Of a DNA stretch of 42,979 nt, positions 1 to 9,200 are shown one piece after another. The position numbers and the translations under genes are program-made. Numbering within the stretch: the first letter of the stretch is position 1; each line of letters opens with the position of its first letter. The stretch is from DAMCZI01 sp032095175. Its GTDB lineage: Bacteria > Bacillota > Clostridia > Clostridiales > Caloramatoraceae. The stretch is from positions 1 to 42,979 of the forward strand of contig DAMCZI010000038.1 in NCBI GenBank assembly GCA_032095175.1. Reading direction: 5' to 3'. The notes under the pieces were generated by a model. It searched no databases and was not told the origin of the DNA. It was given only the letters and a program-made list of their open reading frames with translations.

Positions 1-17
1 CCAAGCTTTATTCAACT

Positions 18-60
18 TGCCACTTGCCACGTGCCTGGCACTTTTAAAATTATTTTCCTT
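18..60. repeat. GTGCCTGGCAC palindrome (clostridial repeat end)
   Basis: A short palindrome GTGCCTGGCAC (31-41) follows two tandem TTGCCAC units and precedes an A/T stretch. The motif resembles the tips of palindromic intergenic elements common in Clostridia. Because the window starts here, the rest of the element may lie outside. It could also act as a weak terminator on either strand. Confidence 0.4.
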
Positions 61-88
61 AGTGCGACAGCCCCTTATAACAGCTTTT

Positions 89-397
89 TTATCGCCTTTT
101 TGCCTTTGATAATGATGTCTTATTTGACATATACAAGCTTATTCCTAGAATTATACCACATAGACAATAATATACTGCATCATGCATCTTTATAACATAT
201 ATACACAAAATGCCTATCACAAGAAGTACAAGCAATCCAATACAAGTATATGCAAATGGCTGCCATTCCTTCTTTAAATTTAATTTTATATTCAGCTTAC
301 TTACTATGTTGTATTTTTTATCCAACTTTGAAAAAATAAAACCACTTATAAGAGCACCTAGAGTCATATACAGAATTTTTAACAATAAATCTGACAT
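89..397 (-). CDS. small membrane protein, three predicted TM helices
   Basis: A 102-residue protein of unknown function. Three hydrophobic stretches are visible, near residues 4-22, 48-70 and 74-90, with a Lys-rich segment between the first and second (KLDKKYNIVSKLNIKLNLKK) and a basic tail. This suggests a small integral membrane protein with a cytoplasmic basic loop. The ATG at 397 is preceded by an AAAGGGGAA ribosome binding site, so the start is well supported. It is transcribed away from the defence operon that begins at 798 and seems independent of it. No family was recognised. Confidence 0.6.
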   Translation of the reverse strand: MSDLLLKILYMTLGALISGFIFSKLDKKYNIVSKLNIKLNLKKEWQPFAYTCIGLLVLLVIGILCIYVIKMHDAVYYCLCGIILGISLYMSNKTSLSKAKRR

Positions 398-555
398 AAA
401 ATTCCCCTTTCATCCCATTTAATATTAGCTCATTTTTATTTAATCTCATACAACCATTATATTAGCAATATATGGCGTTTTCAATGATAAAAAATTAGGC
501 GTATTAAAGAAAATAACAAGTAAAAGATTTTGAGGATATTTTACGTCAGACGAGG

Positions 556-596
556 AATGAAAGCTCAAGCTAGTAGGGCTAACTTGAGCTTTCATT
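556..596. repeat. perfect 14-bp inverted repeat, 13-nt loop
   Basis: The arms are 556-569 (AATGAAAGCTCAAG) and 583-596 (CTTGAGCTTTCATT), complementary without mismatch. There is no T-run after either arm, so it is not a standard terminator. It lies in the 400-bp region between two divergent genes, about 200 bp upstream of the 798 operon. It may be an operator, a transcript-stabilising hairpin or a MITE-like remnant. Confidence 0.6.
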
Positions 597-745
597 GACG
601 ATGTATGATACAAAATAGACCAAATATTGATTTGTTATTTTCTCTAATATGCCTTAAATATGAAATGGAAGGATTATCCGTTTATATTGCACAAGAAATT
701 TGATAAACTTGGAATGAATACTGAAAAAAGAATATAAATATTTCA

Positions 746-774
746 TTGACAAAATGAAAGCTTTAATACATAAA
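746..774 (+). promoter_or_regulatory. putative sigma-A promoter of the 798 operon
   Basis: A consensus -35 TTGACA (746-751), a 17-nt spacer and CATAAA (769-774) as -10 lie just upstream of the first gene of the operon. The predicted leader would be short (about 17 nt), just enough for the AAAGGAGA ribosome binding site at 783-790. This is inferred from consensus match only. Confidence 0.4.
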
Positions 775-797
775 ACTAATGAAAAGGAGACATACAT

Positions 798-3700
798 ATG
801 GAAGAGTTTATCCAAATGCCTAGTTGGATAATAGACAAAAGCTGTATAGAATATAGCCCCAACATATACGAGTTTCTTAAAACCTATGACATTACGGATA
901 TAGAAAAAATAGATTTGAATTATATAAGAGACTACTATAGAAGAGACAGGGAAAAGGGTATAAACCTTATAGATGAACTTGCCCTTAGGGGATTTACATT
1001 TAAAAGTAATATAAAATCGGGACTCCTTCCAACAGAAATAACCTGTGATGAGGAAGCCTATATATTTGTAAAAAATAATGGTACAAGCTTTAAAAACATA
1101 AGCTTTAAAAGACTTGGCATTGCAAATTTCCTGGAAAGGTTCAATGTAGCTGATGATTATTTTTTTCAATATATAAGGCTCTGCGATTTTATGCATCTAA
1201 ACAGGAATATACTACCTATTACACTAAAGAGTGAGTTTATGAACAATGGTTTTCTTGTTGTTGATGACTTAAAATTCATTAGTGGTAATTTAGAGACTAA
1301 AAATGATGTAAGAATAAATATGGTTTATTCAGAACCAGGATTTATTCTGTTTAGAGACTTTTGTAAAAGCAAAGGCCTAATTTACATGAGTGAATTGGAA
1401 AGGTTTGATTTTGAAAACCTTTCATATATAAAGGGCTTTGGTCGTGTTAAGATAAACAAAATTATAGACAAGTATAATGAGTATAAAAAATCAAAGAAGA
1501 AGTTTTCTCAGGATGATAGTAAGGATCAAAGCATTAACAGGCTTGATGAGTTTTATTCAAAGCTCCCTTTAAGGACTTTTGAAGATGCTATAAAGATCGA
1601 TAATGTATTTTCTGAAAATGGATTTAATAAATTCAGAGAATATTGTATGGAAAACAACCTTACGATTATGGGACAGCTTGAGTATTTCCCCTTTGAAGAA
1701 CTTATAAACATAAATGGCTTTGGTGGATCAAAGGTTAGTAAGATAGAGAAACGATATGCGGAATATAAGGAAGGAAGTAGTGGGACAAACAGTGCTTTAT
1801 GGGTTCCGTTAATTGTTGACGAATACTATAAGGAACAAAAAATAGAATCGATTAAAGCACTAGACATAGACGAAGGTATTATAGAATTTCTAAAGGAACA
1901 GGGGATAAGCAATATTGATGGAATCAAGGATATAGATATACCTAAAATACCTGTAGGAAAGAAAAAGCTTGATAGGTTTAAAGAGAACATAAGGCTTCTT
2001 GAGATACCACCCCAGGATCTATTAAGAAGGGTACTAGATGAGATTAAAGAGGATCCATGCTTTGAAATATACAGATATAGATCTGCAGGAAAGCTGACTC
2101 TTCAGGAGATAGGTGAAAAAAAGAACCTTACAAGGGAAAGAATAAGGCAGCTGGAAAAGAAAATAAAAGCATACCTTGAGGGATATTTTTTAATGTTTGG
2201 TGACTACATAATAAACTCTTCACAAAACAGAAGCCTAATAGACAACGACCTTTTATCTGAATTATATGATGAAGAAATGATATATATAAAATATGCCCTT
2301 AAAAATGAATGCTCTAAAAGAATAGTATACCTTGAAGAAATAGATAAATTCCTTGTGGACAAGGATGTTGAAGCAGTAAAGGAAACCCTTGATACAATAG
2401 TTGACGAGCTTCCTGAAATGTTTAATTACTATGATTCCATAGTGGATATGGACGAGCTTTTGGGAAGGTATGATCTTGAATTTTTAGATTTTGAGGATTT
2501 AAAGGAGTATGCCCTAAATAGGGGATATAAAAATGTAAACAACTACATGTGGAAGGGTATTGTAAGTCTACGAAGAATGTACAGCTTTATAATAAAAGAG
2601 TACTTCAAAGAGGGAATAAGATTGAGTGATGATGAAAGCATTGAAAGGATTAGAAAAATTGTTTCTGAGAAGTTTGGAATAGCGGATTTAAGCGAAAACA
2701 ACAGAGCCATACAGGGAGCAATAGGAGACGAGAATGTACTCTGCGACAGAGGGACATATATACATCCTGACTTTATAGACGTTCCAGATGATCTTTTAGA
2801 GAAAATAAAAGCCTATATTGATGAAAACCTTAAAGACACAATGGTTATAGGTGATATATTCTATGTATTTGAATCCGAGCTTTTAGAGGGAAGCAATATA
2901 ACTAACAAATATTTTTTACATGGTGTATTGAGATATTACTACAATGATGAATACCTATTCAGCAGGGATAACCTAAGCAGGATAAGTGGAGAAGTATTAA
3001 GTACCCATATGCTCTTAGAAAAACTCCTTAGGGAAAAGGGAGAGCCTATGAGCAAGGATGAAATAAAAACCTATTATCCTGGATGGACGGACGTTATGTT
3101 TAACAATGCAGTAAAGTTAAACAAAAACATAATAAACTGGGATAATAACTATTTTATTCACGTTGGACTTTTAAATATAACAAATGATGATATTGAAAAG
3201 CTTAAATCAACAATTGAAAAATTTTTGGATGAGGGAAATGGCTATACAAATTCAAACATAATATTTAAAAAAATTAGACTTTCAATGAATGATTTCTTTA
3301 AAAGAAACCATATTAAAAACCATTTTAACCTTTTTTCATTAATGGAAAAGCTTTTTGGGGACAAATACTATTTCAGACGCCCCCATATTTTAAGAAGCAA
3401 AACAGAAAAGCAGTTTACAAGCATAGATATTTTCTATGATTTGATACATGAAAGGCAAAGGATAACCTATGAAGAATTTAGAGATTATTTTAACAAGTTT
3501 AAATTCACTGAAAGCACAATATATGATGCCTTTAGAAGAGTATCTGATGATCTTATGCAGATAAGTAAAACAGAATATATATTAAAAGAAAACTTCAATA
3601 TTGATGATGAGAAAATTAAAAGGATAGAAGAATGCATATACAGTGAGCTTAATGATAATGAATATATTCCAATGCTGAGCGTAATGGATTTTTCAAACTA

Positions 3701-4034
3701 CCCCGATGTGGGCTATGAATGGAATCCATACCTTTTAGAAGGAATAATAAAAAGATATATTAAGGACTTAAGGCTTATTGAAAAGGACTTTAAAGACAGA
3801 AGATACAGATGCAGTACCATTGTAAGAAAAGATTCAAGCATTAAAAATATGACAGACCTTATAATCTACGTAATACAAAATGAATACATGGACAAGGAAA
3901 ACATGACACTCTATAGAATACAGGACTTTTTAATAACAAAGTATATAATACTTAAAACAATACCTGTGGAAGTATGGGAATGTGAAAGGATAAGCATAGA
4001 CGAATACAACAGAATTGAGATAAAAGGAGAATAG
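798..4034 (+). CDS. large DNA-binding-like protein: HhH repeats plus sigma-70 region-4-like HTH
   Basis: A 1078-residue soluble protein, first gene of a five-gene operon. Two copies of one module sit near residues 176-228 and 269-325. Each has FR-[DE]-[FY]-C, then LE-x-F-x-FE and the glycine hairpin GFG-x-x-K-[VI]. They look like duplicated helix-hairpin-helix DNA-binding domains similar to the RNA polymerase alpha C-terminal domain. Near residues 432-456 is a helix-turn-helix closely resembling sigma-70 region 4 (TLQEIGEKKNLTRERIRQLE). The remaining 600 residues are unrecognised. The ATG at 798 has AAAGGAGA 7 nt upstream, and the next gene starts 3 nt after the stop. I infer a DNA-sensing or regulatory subunit of a defence complex. 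No catalytic motif was found, so its activity is unknown. Confidence 0.8.
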   Translation: MEEFIQMPSWIIDKSCIEYSPNIYEFLKTYDITDIEKIDLNYIRDYYRRDREKGINLIDELALRGFTFKSNIKSGLLPTEITCDEEAYIFVKNNGTSFKNISFKRLGIANFLERFNVADDYFFQYIRLCDFMHLNRNILPITLKSEFMNNGFLVVDDLKFISGNLETKNDVRINMVYSEPGFILFRDFCKSKGLIYMSELERFDFENLSYIKGFGRVKINKIIDKYNEYKKSKKKFSQDDSKDQSINRLDEFYSKLPLRTFEDAIKIDNVFSENGFNKFREYCMENNLTIMGQLEYFPFEELININGFGGSKVSKIEKRYAEYKEGSSGTNSALWVPLIVDEYYKEQKIESIKALDIDEGIIEFLKEQGISNIDGIKDIDIPKIPVGKKKLDRFKENIRLLEIPPQDLLRRVLDEIKEDPCFEIYRYRSAGKLTLQEIGEKKNLTRERIRQLEKKIKAYLEGYFLMFGDYIINSSQNRSLIDNDLLSELYDEEMIYIKYALKNECSKRIVYLEEIDKFLVDKDVEAVKETLDTIVDELPEMFNYYDSIVDMDELLGRYDLEFLDFEDLKEYALNRGYKNVNNYMWKGIVSLRRMYSFIIKEYFKEGIRLSDDESIERIRKIVSEKFGIADLSENNRAIQGAIGDENVLCDRGTYIHPDFIDVPDDLLEKIKAYIDENLKDTMVIGDIFYVFESELLEGSNITNKYFLHGVLRYYYNDEYLFSRDNLSRISGEVLSTHMLLEKLLREKGEPMSKDEIKTYYPGWTDVMFNNAVKLNKNIINWDNNYFIHVGLLNITNDDIEKLKSTIEKFLDEGNGYTNSNIIFKKIRLSMNDFFKRNHIKNHFNLFSLMEKLFGDKYYFRRPHILRSKTEKQFTSIDIFYDLIHERQRITYEEFRDYFNKFKFTESTIYDAFRRVSDDLMQISKTEYILKENFNIDDEKIKRIEECIYSELNDNEYIPMLSVMDFSNYPDVGYEWNPYLLEGIIKRYIKDLRLIEKDFKDRRYRCSTIVRKDSSIKNMTDLIIYVIQNEYMDKENMTLYRIQDFLITKYIILKTIPVEVWECERISIDEYNRIEIKGE

Positions 4035-4037
4035 CTT

Positions 4038-6125
4038 ATGCCCTTTAAGGATTTGAATCTTAAGCTTATATATGACAACTCCACAATGGAGATAACAGAA
4101 AATCTAATAATTCCCCTGCTTACTGAAACAAAGCTATACCACAGGGGCGTTGGATTTTTTTCATCCAATTGGATAAGGATAGTTACAAAGGGCCTTAATT
4201 CCCTTGCTAAAAGGGGCGGAAGGATAGAACTAATAACCTCACCTAAGCTTAGTGAAGAGGATTGGGAAGCAATAAAGCTTGGTGAAAAGGCAGTTGTAAA
4301 CAAGGTCCTCTATGAAAGCATAAAAAGAACGATAGATAGAGAATTTGATGTTAAAACAAAACATGACTCCTTAAATCTTTTTTCCTGGCTTATTGCAGAT
4401 GGAATAATAAACTTAAGGTTTGCAGTATGTAAAAACAAAAAAGGAATGTATCACGACAAGCTTGCAATATTTGAGGATGAGTCTGGAGACAGGGTATGCC
4501 TCCACGGCTCCTTCAACGATTCTCTCCAGGCAACCTACAACGGAGAAAGCTTCTCCGTTTTTAAAAGCTGGGAGCCAGGACAGGCAGAATACGTAACAGA
4601 GCATTTAAAAAGGTTTAAAAATATGTGGGAGCAGAACAATGAATTCTATGACCTATATGAGGTCCCAGAGATGCTTAAGGTTGAATTAAGAAAATATCAA
4701 TCAGAAAAAAGGCCCTATGAAATAAAGAAAAAGGAAATACAGCTTCCTAAATTCATAAAAGATTTAAACGACTACCAGAAGCAGGCTATAGAAGGCCTTA
4801 TCAATAATGATTGGAAGGGCATATTAGAGATGGCAACTGGAACTGGTAAGACAATAACAAGCATAGCTGCATCAATGAAATACTATGAAAAAAGGGACAG
4901 GATATTCTTAATAGTTGTAGTTCCCTTTAACCACCTGATTGAACAGTGGGAGAGCAACATACTAAGCTTTGGCTACAAGGTGCCGGTTAAATGCTGTGAA
5001 AGCAAAGGACTCTGGTACAACAGACTTAAATCAAAGATAAAGGATTTTAACTCAGGGCTGACAAAGATAGAATGTGCAATAGTTAGCTACAAAACCTTTG
5101 GAAGCAGTGACTTTCTAGACCTTGTATCAAAGATTAAAGAAGATGTGTTTTTCATAGCAGATGAATGCCACTATGCAGGAAGCGGCTCCATTAAAGGACA
5201 TCTTCCACAAAATTTTGATGTAAGGGTAGGTCTCTCTGCAACTCCTGACAGATGGTTTGACGAGGAAGGTACAGGCTATATAAGAAACTATTTTAAGGAA
5301 ACAGTATTCGAATACGGCATGGAGGAAGCAATAGAAAATGGCTACCTCTGTAAATATGAATATGAGCCAGTTGTTGTAAGCCTAAATAGCGAAGAATATA
5401 GAGAATACAGGGAACTGACAAATAAAATAACAAAGATTTTAATGTCCACAAAGGAAGTGGAAAAGGACTCCCCCCTAGAGAGGCTAATACTTAAAAGGGC
5501 TGATATTATATCAAAGGCAGAAAGCAAACTCCCAATACTTATAGAAATGCTAAAGGAACAGAAGACCAGAGAAGGCATGAAGCATACACTGGTATACTGT
5601 TCAAAGGGAGAAAGCAAGAAAATAACAAAGATAATATCCGACCTTGGAATAAAGGTACATGAATTTGTCGCAGATGTAAAAAACTCCGACAGAACAAAGA
5701 TATTAAAACTGTTTGATGTAGGTGAAATAGATGTCCTGGTAGCCATAAAATGCCTTGATGAAGGAGTAGATGTTCCCAGCACCCAAACCGCATACTTCCT
5801 TTCTAGTACCTCAAACCCAAGGGAGTTTATACAAAGAAGGGGAAGAATTCTTAGAAATTTCCCGGGAAAGAACATGGCAAGGATAATAGACTTTATAGTC
5901 CTTCCAAACAGAAACAGTATTGAGCTTTTGGATGAAAGGATAGATACAAATATAATAGAAAAGGAAATGCCCAGGTTTGCAGAGTTTTCAAGGTTTGCCT
6001 TTAACGAATTCAGTGCAAGAAGTGTCGCTAGAAGCCACTTGTCCCCATATAACCTTGAATATCTAATGGACAAACTCCCCTGGGAGGTATACAAGGAAAG
6101 AAAGGAGAGATATGACTATGAATAG
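4038..6125 (+). CDS. phospholipase D-like domain / SF2 DEAD-box helicase
   Basis: A 695-residue fusion. The N-terminal part (about residues 1-215) is a PLD-family nuclease domain: HDK near residue 138 followed by LHGSFNDS, the H-x-K...N pattern of a single HKD half-site. The rest is a superfamily 2 helicase: Walker A ATGTGKT (about 264), DECH box (about 374), GLSATPDRW, and motif VI QRRGRILRN (about 597). Such fusions act as DNA translocase-nucleases in restriction-like systems. It is translationally coupled to the preceding gene (AAAGGAGA, stop and ATG within 20 nt) and overlaps the next small gene. It is the likely effector of the operon; a second PLD-helicase of a different subfamily lies at 26736-29638. 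Confidence 0.88.
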   Translation: MPFKDLNLKLIYDNSTMEITENLIIPLLTETKLYHRGVGFFSSNWIRIVTKGLNSLAKRGGRIELITSPKLSEEDWEAIKLGEKAVVNKVLYESIKRTIDREFDVKTKHDSLNLFSWLIADGIINLRFAVCKNKKGMYHDKLAIFEDESGDRVCLHGSFNDSLQATYNGESFSVFKSWEPGQAEYVTEHLKRFKNMWEQNNEFYDLYEVPEMLKVELRKYQSEKRPYEIKKKEIQLPKFIKDLNDYQKQAIEGLINNDWKGILEMATGTGKTITSIAASMKYYEKRDRIFLIVVVPFNHLIEQWESNILSFGYKVPVKCCESKGLWYNRLKSKIKDFNSGLTKIECAIVSYKTFGSSDFLDLVSKIKEDVFFIADECHYAGSGSIKGHLPQNFDVRVGLSATPDRWFDEEGTGYIRNYFKETVFEYGMEEAIENGYLCKYEYEPVVVSLNSEEYREYRELTNKITKILMSTKEVEKDSPLERLILKRADIISKAESKLPILIEMLKEQKTREGMKHTLVYCSKGESKKITKIISDLGIKVHEFVADVKNSDRTKILKLFDVGEIDVLVAIKCLDEGVDVPSTQTAYFLSSTSNPREFIQRRGRILRNFPGKNMARIIDFIVLPNRNSIELLDERIDTNIIEKEMPRFAEFSRFAFNEFSARSVARSHLSPYNLEYLMDKLPWEVYKERKERYDYE

Positions 6126-6291
6126 AACAATAAACATAAACCTTGAGGAAAAGATAGGTGAGTTTCCTGAGGAGCTTAGGGAAATAGCACTTGAAATGAT
6201 AAATAACCTAAATAAAAACAACGTTTCTGAAATCACGGTAGAAGACATGGTTGAAAGAAGAATAAATCAATTGGCAGTAAAGGGTGAGTAG
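6112..6291 (+). CDS. small 59-residue operon protein, unknown
   Basis: A short gene overlapping the end of the helicase by 14 nt, with its stop (6289-6291) 1 nt before the ATG of the ATPase gene. The 59-residue product is acidic and helical, rich in Glu and Leu, starting MTMNRTININ and including FPEELREIALEMINNLN. Upstream AGGAGAG supplies a ribosome binding site, so I chose the ATG at 6112; the ATG at 6118 is a possible alternative. Tight packing between two genes supports a real gene. It may be an adaptor or stabilising subunit linking helicase and ATPase. No family was recognised. Confidence 0.65.
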   Translation: MTMNRTININLEEKIGEFPEELREIALEMINNLNKNNVSEITVEDMVERRINQLAVKGE

Positions 6292-6292
6292 C

Positions 6293-8356
6293 ATGAGATT
6301 AATAAGCTTGGAAATGCAAAACTTTAGACAATACTATGGAAAACAAAGCATTGATTTTAACTGCAGTGATGATAAAAACGTAAGCATAATACTTGGAGAA
6401 AATGGAGAGGGGAAGACAGGAATATTTAGAGCAGTTGTATTTGCCCTCTTTGGAGTAGTATACCTAACCCAGGAAGAAAGAAGCGGAGTAAAATCAAAAA
6501 AAGATGAGGACATAGTTCATCTTGTAAACCTCAACAAAATGAATGAAAACATAGGAGAGCCTGTGGAAGCCTGTGTAAGGCTAAAATTCCAGCACGACGG
6601 CTTTGCATATGAAATAAAAAGAAGCAAGCTTGAAATGAAGGACGATGATGGAGAAATAATAGATGATGCTCCAATAAATGTAGAGATGCTCATAACCGAC
6701 AGAGACGGAAACATAGATCCAAACAAGCTTACAAATGATGATGACATCCAAACAATACTAGGAAACATCCTGGATAAAAAGCTTAAGGACTTCTTCTTAT
6801 TTGATGGTGAAAAAATAGAAAGTCTATCTAAACCAAACCAGAAATCCAGGGAAGAGGTTAAAAACGGAGTTATAAAGCTTTTACAGATTGACTCTATAAC
6901 AAAATCAATAGAAATATTGGATCACCTTGAAAAGAAGCAAAACTCAAGGATAAAAAAATACACTACAAACACAAAGCTTCAAGCAGCAACAGAGGAACTT
7001 GAGGGTGTTAAAAGGGATATAAGTGTTTTGGAGAGAGAAATTGAAATACTGGATAAAAACATAGAGGACTGTACAGATGAGATAGATGAAATAGAAGGAA
7101 AGCTCTCTCAAAACAAGGACATTCAAATACTAATAGATAAAAAGAACCAGAAAAAATCCGAAAGAACAGAAAAAAGAAGACTTTTATCAGAGCTTAAGGA
7201 AAGAGCAAAGAGATTCCTTCCTCAAAACGCCCACAACGTAATACTTGAGGAATTTATAATAAAAACAAAGTTCTACCTTGGACAGGAATCAATAGACAAA
7301 AACTACTCAACGGATATATCCATAGACCTTATAGAAAACATACTACAGGAAAAGGTATGTATCTGCGGTAGAGGGTTTGAAGAAGGCTCAGAGGCCTTTG
7401 AACTCCTTAATGAGCTAAAAACAAAGTACAATAAGTCCGAGCTAAACACCTATATAACAATATTTAGAAGCAAGGTAAGAGACTATCTTGATAACAAGGA
7501 TACAGTAAAGTCCGACATGCAGGACATCCTTATGAAAATCCGTGAGATAAAGGATGAGATAGAGGAAATAAACGTTGAAATAGACAACCTTGAAGAAAGG
7601 GTTAAGGAATACAGCCAAAACGAAGAAAACCTAAAATACCTTCAAGGAAAGCAGGATGAACTTAAGAAAAACAGAAAAAGCCTAGAAAATAAGAAGCTAA
7701 TAACAGAAAACAAGATAAAGGAACTAAGGAACTTTCTAACTAAGCTTGAAGAAAGAATAGACGAGCTTACAAGGGGAGAAGAGTCCCTAAGGATTGAAAG
7801 CTTAAAGCTTAAGCACATAAAGGATTTAAAAGCAAACTTCACAAAAATCCTAGAGGACTACAGCCTTGAAATGAGGGAAAAGATTTCTGAGGAAGCAACA
7901 AGGATATTTAAAACACTAATATCCTCAAAGGACAAAAACATAATAGCACGTATATATATAAATGAGAACTACGAGATAAAGGTAAAGGGCTGGGACAACA
8001 GCTCCATAACCTCAGACATCTCTGCAGGCCAGAGGCAGATTGTATCCCTATCCTTTGTAATAGCCCTTGCAAAGGTTGCCTCAGGAAGCATAAACAAAAT
8101 GAACGTTCCACTTTTCATGGACACTCCATTTGGCCGTGTTTCCGGTGAAAACAGGGACAACCTAATAAAAACAATCCCAAGCCTTACAACCCAATGGGTT
8201 CTTCTTATGACAGACACAGAATTTACAAGAAAAGAAGAAGAAGAATTCAAAAGAGCAGATAAAATAGGCTGTGTATACAGATTAAAGCAAATACGAGAAG
8301 GCTACACAGAAATTCAAAGGGTAGAAGACTTAACAGCAACCCTTTCAAGGAGGTAA
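6293..8356 (+). CDS. DndD/SMC-like coiled-coil AAA ATPase
   Basis: A 687-residue ATPase of the ABC/SMC-Rad50 type, closest in layout to DndD. Walker A GENGEGKTG lies at about residues 34-42. Two long coiled-coil arms (about 190-300 and 390-530) flank a Cys pair CICG near residue 355, where a zinc-hook-like turn would sit. The ABC signature SAGQRQIVSL is near 576 and Walker B FMDTPFGRVSGENR near 606, matching the DTP-x-GR-x-S-x-x-x-R form typical of DndD. I prefer the ATG at 6293 (AGGGTGAG upstream) to the in-frame GTG at 6284, which lies inside the binding site. It probably uses ATP to sense or bridge DNA and control the PLD-helicase. No DndB, C or E gene is in the window. Confidence 0.88.
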   Translation: MRLISLEMQNFRQYYGKQSIDFNCSDDKNVSIILGENGEGKTGIFRAVVFALFGVVYLTQEERSGVKSKKDEDIVHLVNLNKMNENIGEPVEACVRLKFQHDGFAYEIKRSKLEMKDDDGEIIDDAPINVEMLITDRDGNIDPNKLTNDDDIQTILGNILDKKLKDFFLFDGEKIESLSKPNQKSREEVKNGVIKLLQIDSITKSIEILDHLEKKQNSRIKKYTTNTKLQAATEELEGVKRDISVLEREIEILDKNIEDCTDEIDEIEGKLSQNKDIQILIDKKNQKKSERTEKRRLLSELKERAKRFLPQNAHNVILEEFIIKTKFYLGQESIDKNYSTDISIDLIENILQEKVCICGRGFEEGSEAFELLNELKTKYNKSELNTYITIFRSKVRDYLDNKDTVKSDMQDILMKIREIKDEIEEINVEIDNLEERVKEYSQNEENLKYLQGKQDELKKNRKSLENKKLITENKIKELRNFLTKLEERIDELTRGEESLRIESLKLKHIKDLKANFTKILEDYSLEMREKISEEATRIFKTLISSKDKNIIARIYINENYEIKVKGWDNSSITSDISAGQRQIVSLSFVIALAKVASGSINKMNVPLFMDTPFGRVSGENRDNLIKTIPSLTTQWVLLMTDTEFTRKEEEEFKRADKIGCVYRLKQIREGYTEIQRVEDLTATLSRR

Positions 8357-8361
8357 CAGCA

Positions 8362-8829
8362 ATGATAGTAAGTTTCAGCTTAAACGACAGTTTTTTCATA
8401 CACAAAAGCAAAAGGTTTGAAAGCATCTACAACCTTCTTGTAAACAAAAAACATTTATTCAAAATGAACGAGCTTTTTACCCTTGCTGCAGCAGTGGGCT
8501 TTAAAAACAACAAAAGAGTAAAGCTTGAGCAAAAGGGAACAGAAATGAGAAGTGAGCATTTTAAGGAAAACCAGCTTGCAGCACTATACTCAATAATGCT
8601 CAACTCAAGTGATATAAATGCAGACCTAGAAAGCTTTAGAGACTATGATTTTGTAAAGAATGCCTTCAAGATAATTGAAGAATACTCCGAGGGTGGCATG
8701 GAAATACTCTGCGATGAAGTCTTTGAGGACAAATGGAACGGAATAAACCTTGATGAAGAGTATAATGAGTATGAGATTGATTTGTTGAGGTTTGTTTATG
8801 ATGATTATAATGAGAATATTGGATTTTAG
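8362..8829 (+). CDS. 155-residue last gene of the DndD-like/PLD-helicase operon
   Basis: A small acidic protein following the ATPase by 5 nt, with a very strong AAGGAGG ribosome binding site. The N-terminal half includes FKMNELFTLAAAVGFKNNKR, and the C-terminal third is strongly acidic (EEYNEYEIDLLRF). No catalytic motif is visible. Its size and place after a DndD-like gene recall DndE, but I do not see the basic DNA-binding surface of DndE and do not make that assignment. It is probably a small DNA- or partner-binding subunit. A hairpin with a T-run follows 50 nt later, closing the operon. Confidence 0.65.
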   Translation: MIVSFSLNDSFFIHKSKRFESIYNLLVNKKHLFKMNELFTLAAAVGFKNNKRVKLEQKGTEMRSEHFKENQLAALYSIMLNSSDINADLESFRDYDFVKNAFKIIEEYSEGGMEILCDEVFEDKWNGINLDEEYNEYEIDLLRFVYDDYNENIGF

Positions 8830-8877
8830 GAGAGAAGTTTTAATTTTATCCTAAAAAATCATTCAGAACTATATCTA

Positions 8878-8907
8878 GGAGCTTCAGTATTTGCTGGAGC
8901 TCTTTTG
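8878..8907 (+). terminator. rho-independent terminator of the 798-8829 operon
   Basis: The stem GAGCTTCAG (8879-8887) pairs with CTGGAGCTC (8894-8902) through one G-T wobble, with a 6-nt loop and TTTT immediately after. The position 50 nt past the last stop fits termination of the five-gene operon. From here to the next gene (9201) I see only the promoter and hairpin listed below. Confidence 0.65.
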
Positions 8908-9119
8908 TGAAATATTATGACCAATTATTATGTGGAATAAATTTGTGCTAGAGGCTATATGTTTTGTATAAATGATTCTACATTGCTTGATCCTAAACAT
9001 CTATGCGAAATCATATTCCTTGATTCATTAATCGCACAGCACCCAATGTAAAATCTTTAGTGTGATTAATATAGACAAAATCGGATTTTATTAATATTTA
9101 CTGAATGGAAAAATAAGTA

Positions 9120-9184
9120 TTGATTAATAAAAAAAAGTATGATAAACTTGCATTAAAGTATCCGCTTAAGGCATGTTAAAGCGG
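9120..9184 (+). promoter_or_regulatory. putative promoter and hairpin/operator of the AbiE pair
   Basis: TTGATT (9120-9125), a 17-nt spacer and TAAACT (9143-9148) form a plausible promoter. Just downstream, CCGCTT (9162-9167) pairs with AAGCGG (9179-9184) across an 11-nt loop, ending close to the AGGTG ribosome binding site. AbiEi antitoxins are known to autoregulate by binding inverted repeats in their promoter, so this hairpin may be the operator. Inference from sequence only. Confidence 0.4.
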
Positions 9185-9200
9185 AGTTTTAGGTGAAAAT

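Noticed and set aside
654..1196. Minus-strand open frame of 180 codons
   Set aside because: It lies opposite the strongly supported 1078-residue gene, is rich in Phe/Tyr/Ile as expected from the complement of Lys/Glu codons, and has no ribosome binding site.
5342..6094. Minus-strand open frame of 250 codons
   Set aside because: It is a Ser/Phe/Leu-rich shadow of the PLD-helicase, whose motifs are intact on the plus strand.
798..8829. A full DNA phosphorothioation (Dnd) system
   Set aside because: Only a DndD-like ATPase is present; no cysteine desulfurase, DndC-type PAPS-reductase-like protein, DndB or clear DndE was found.
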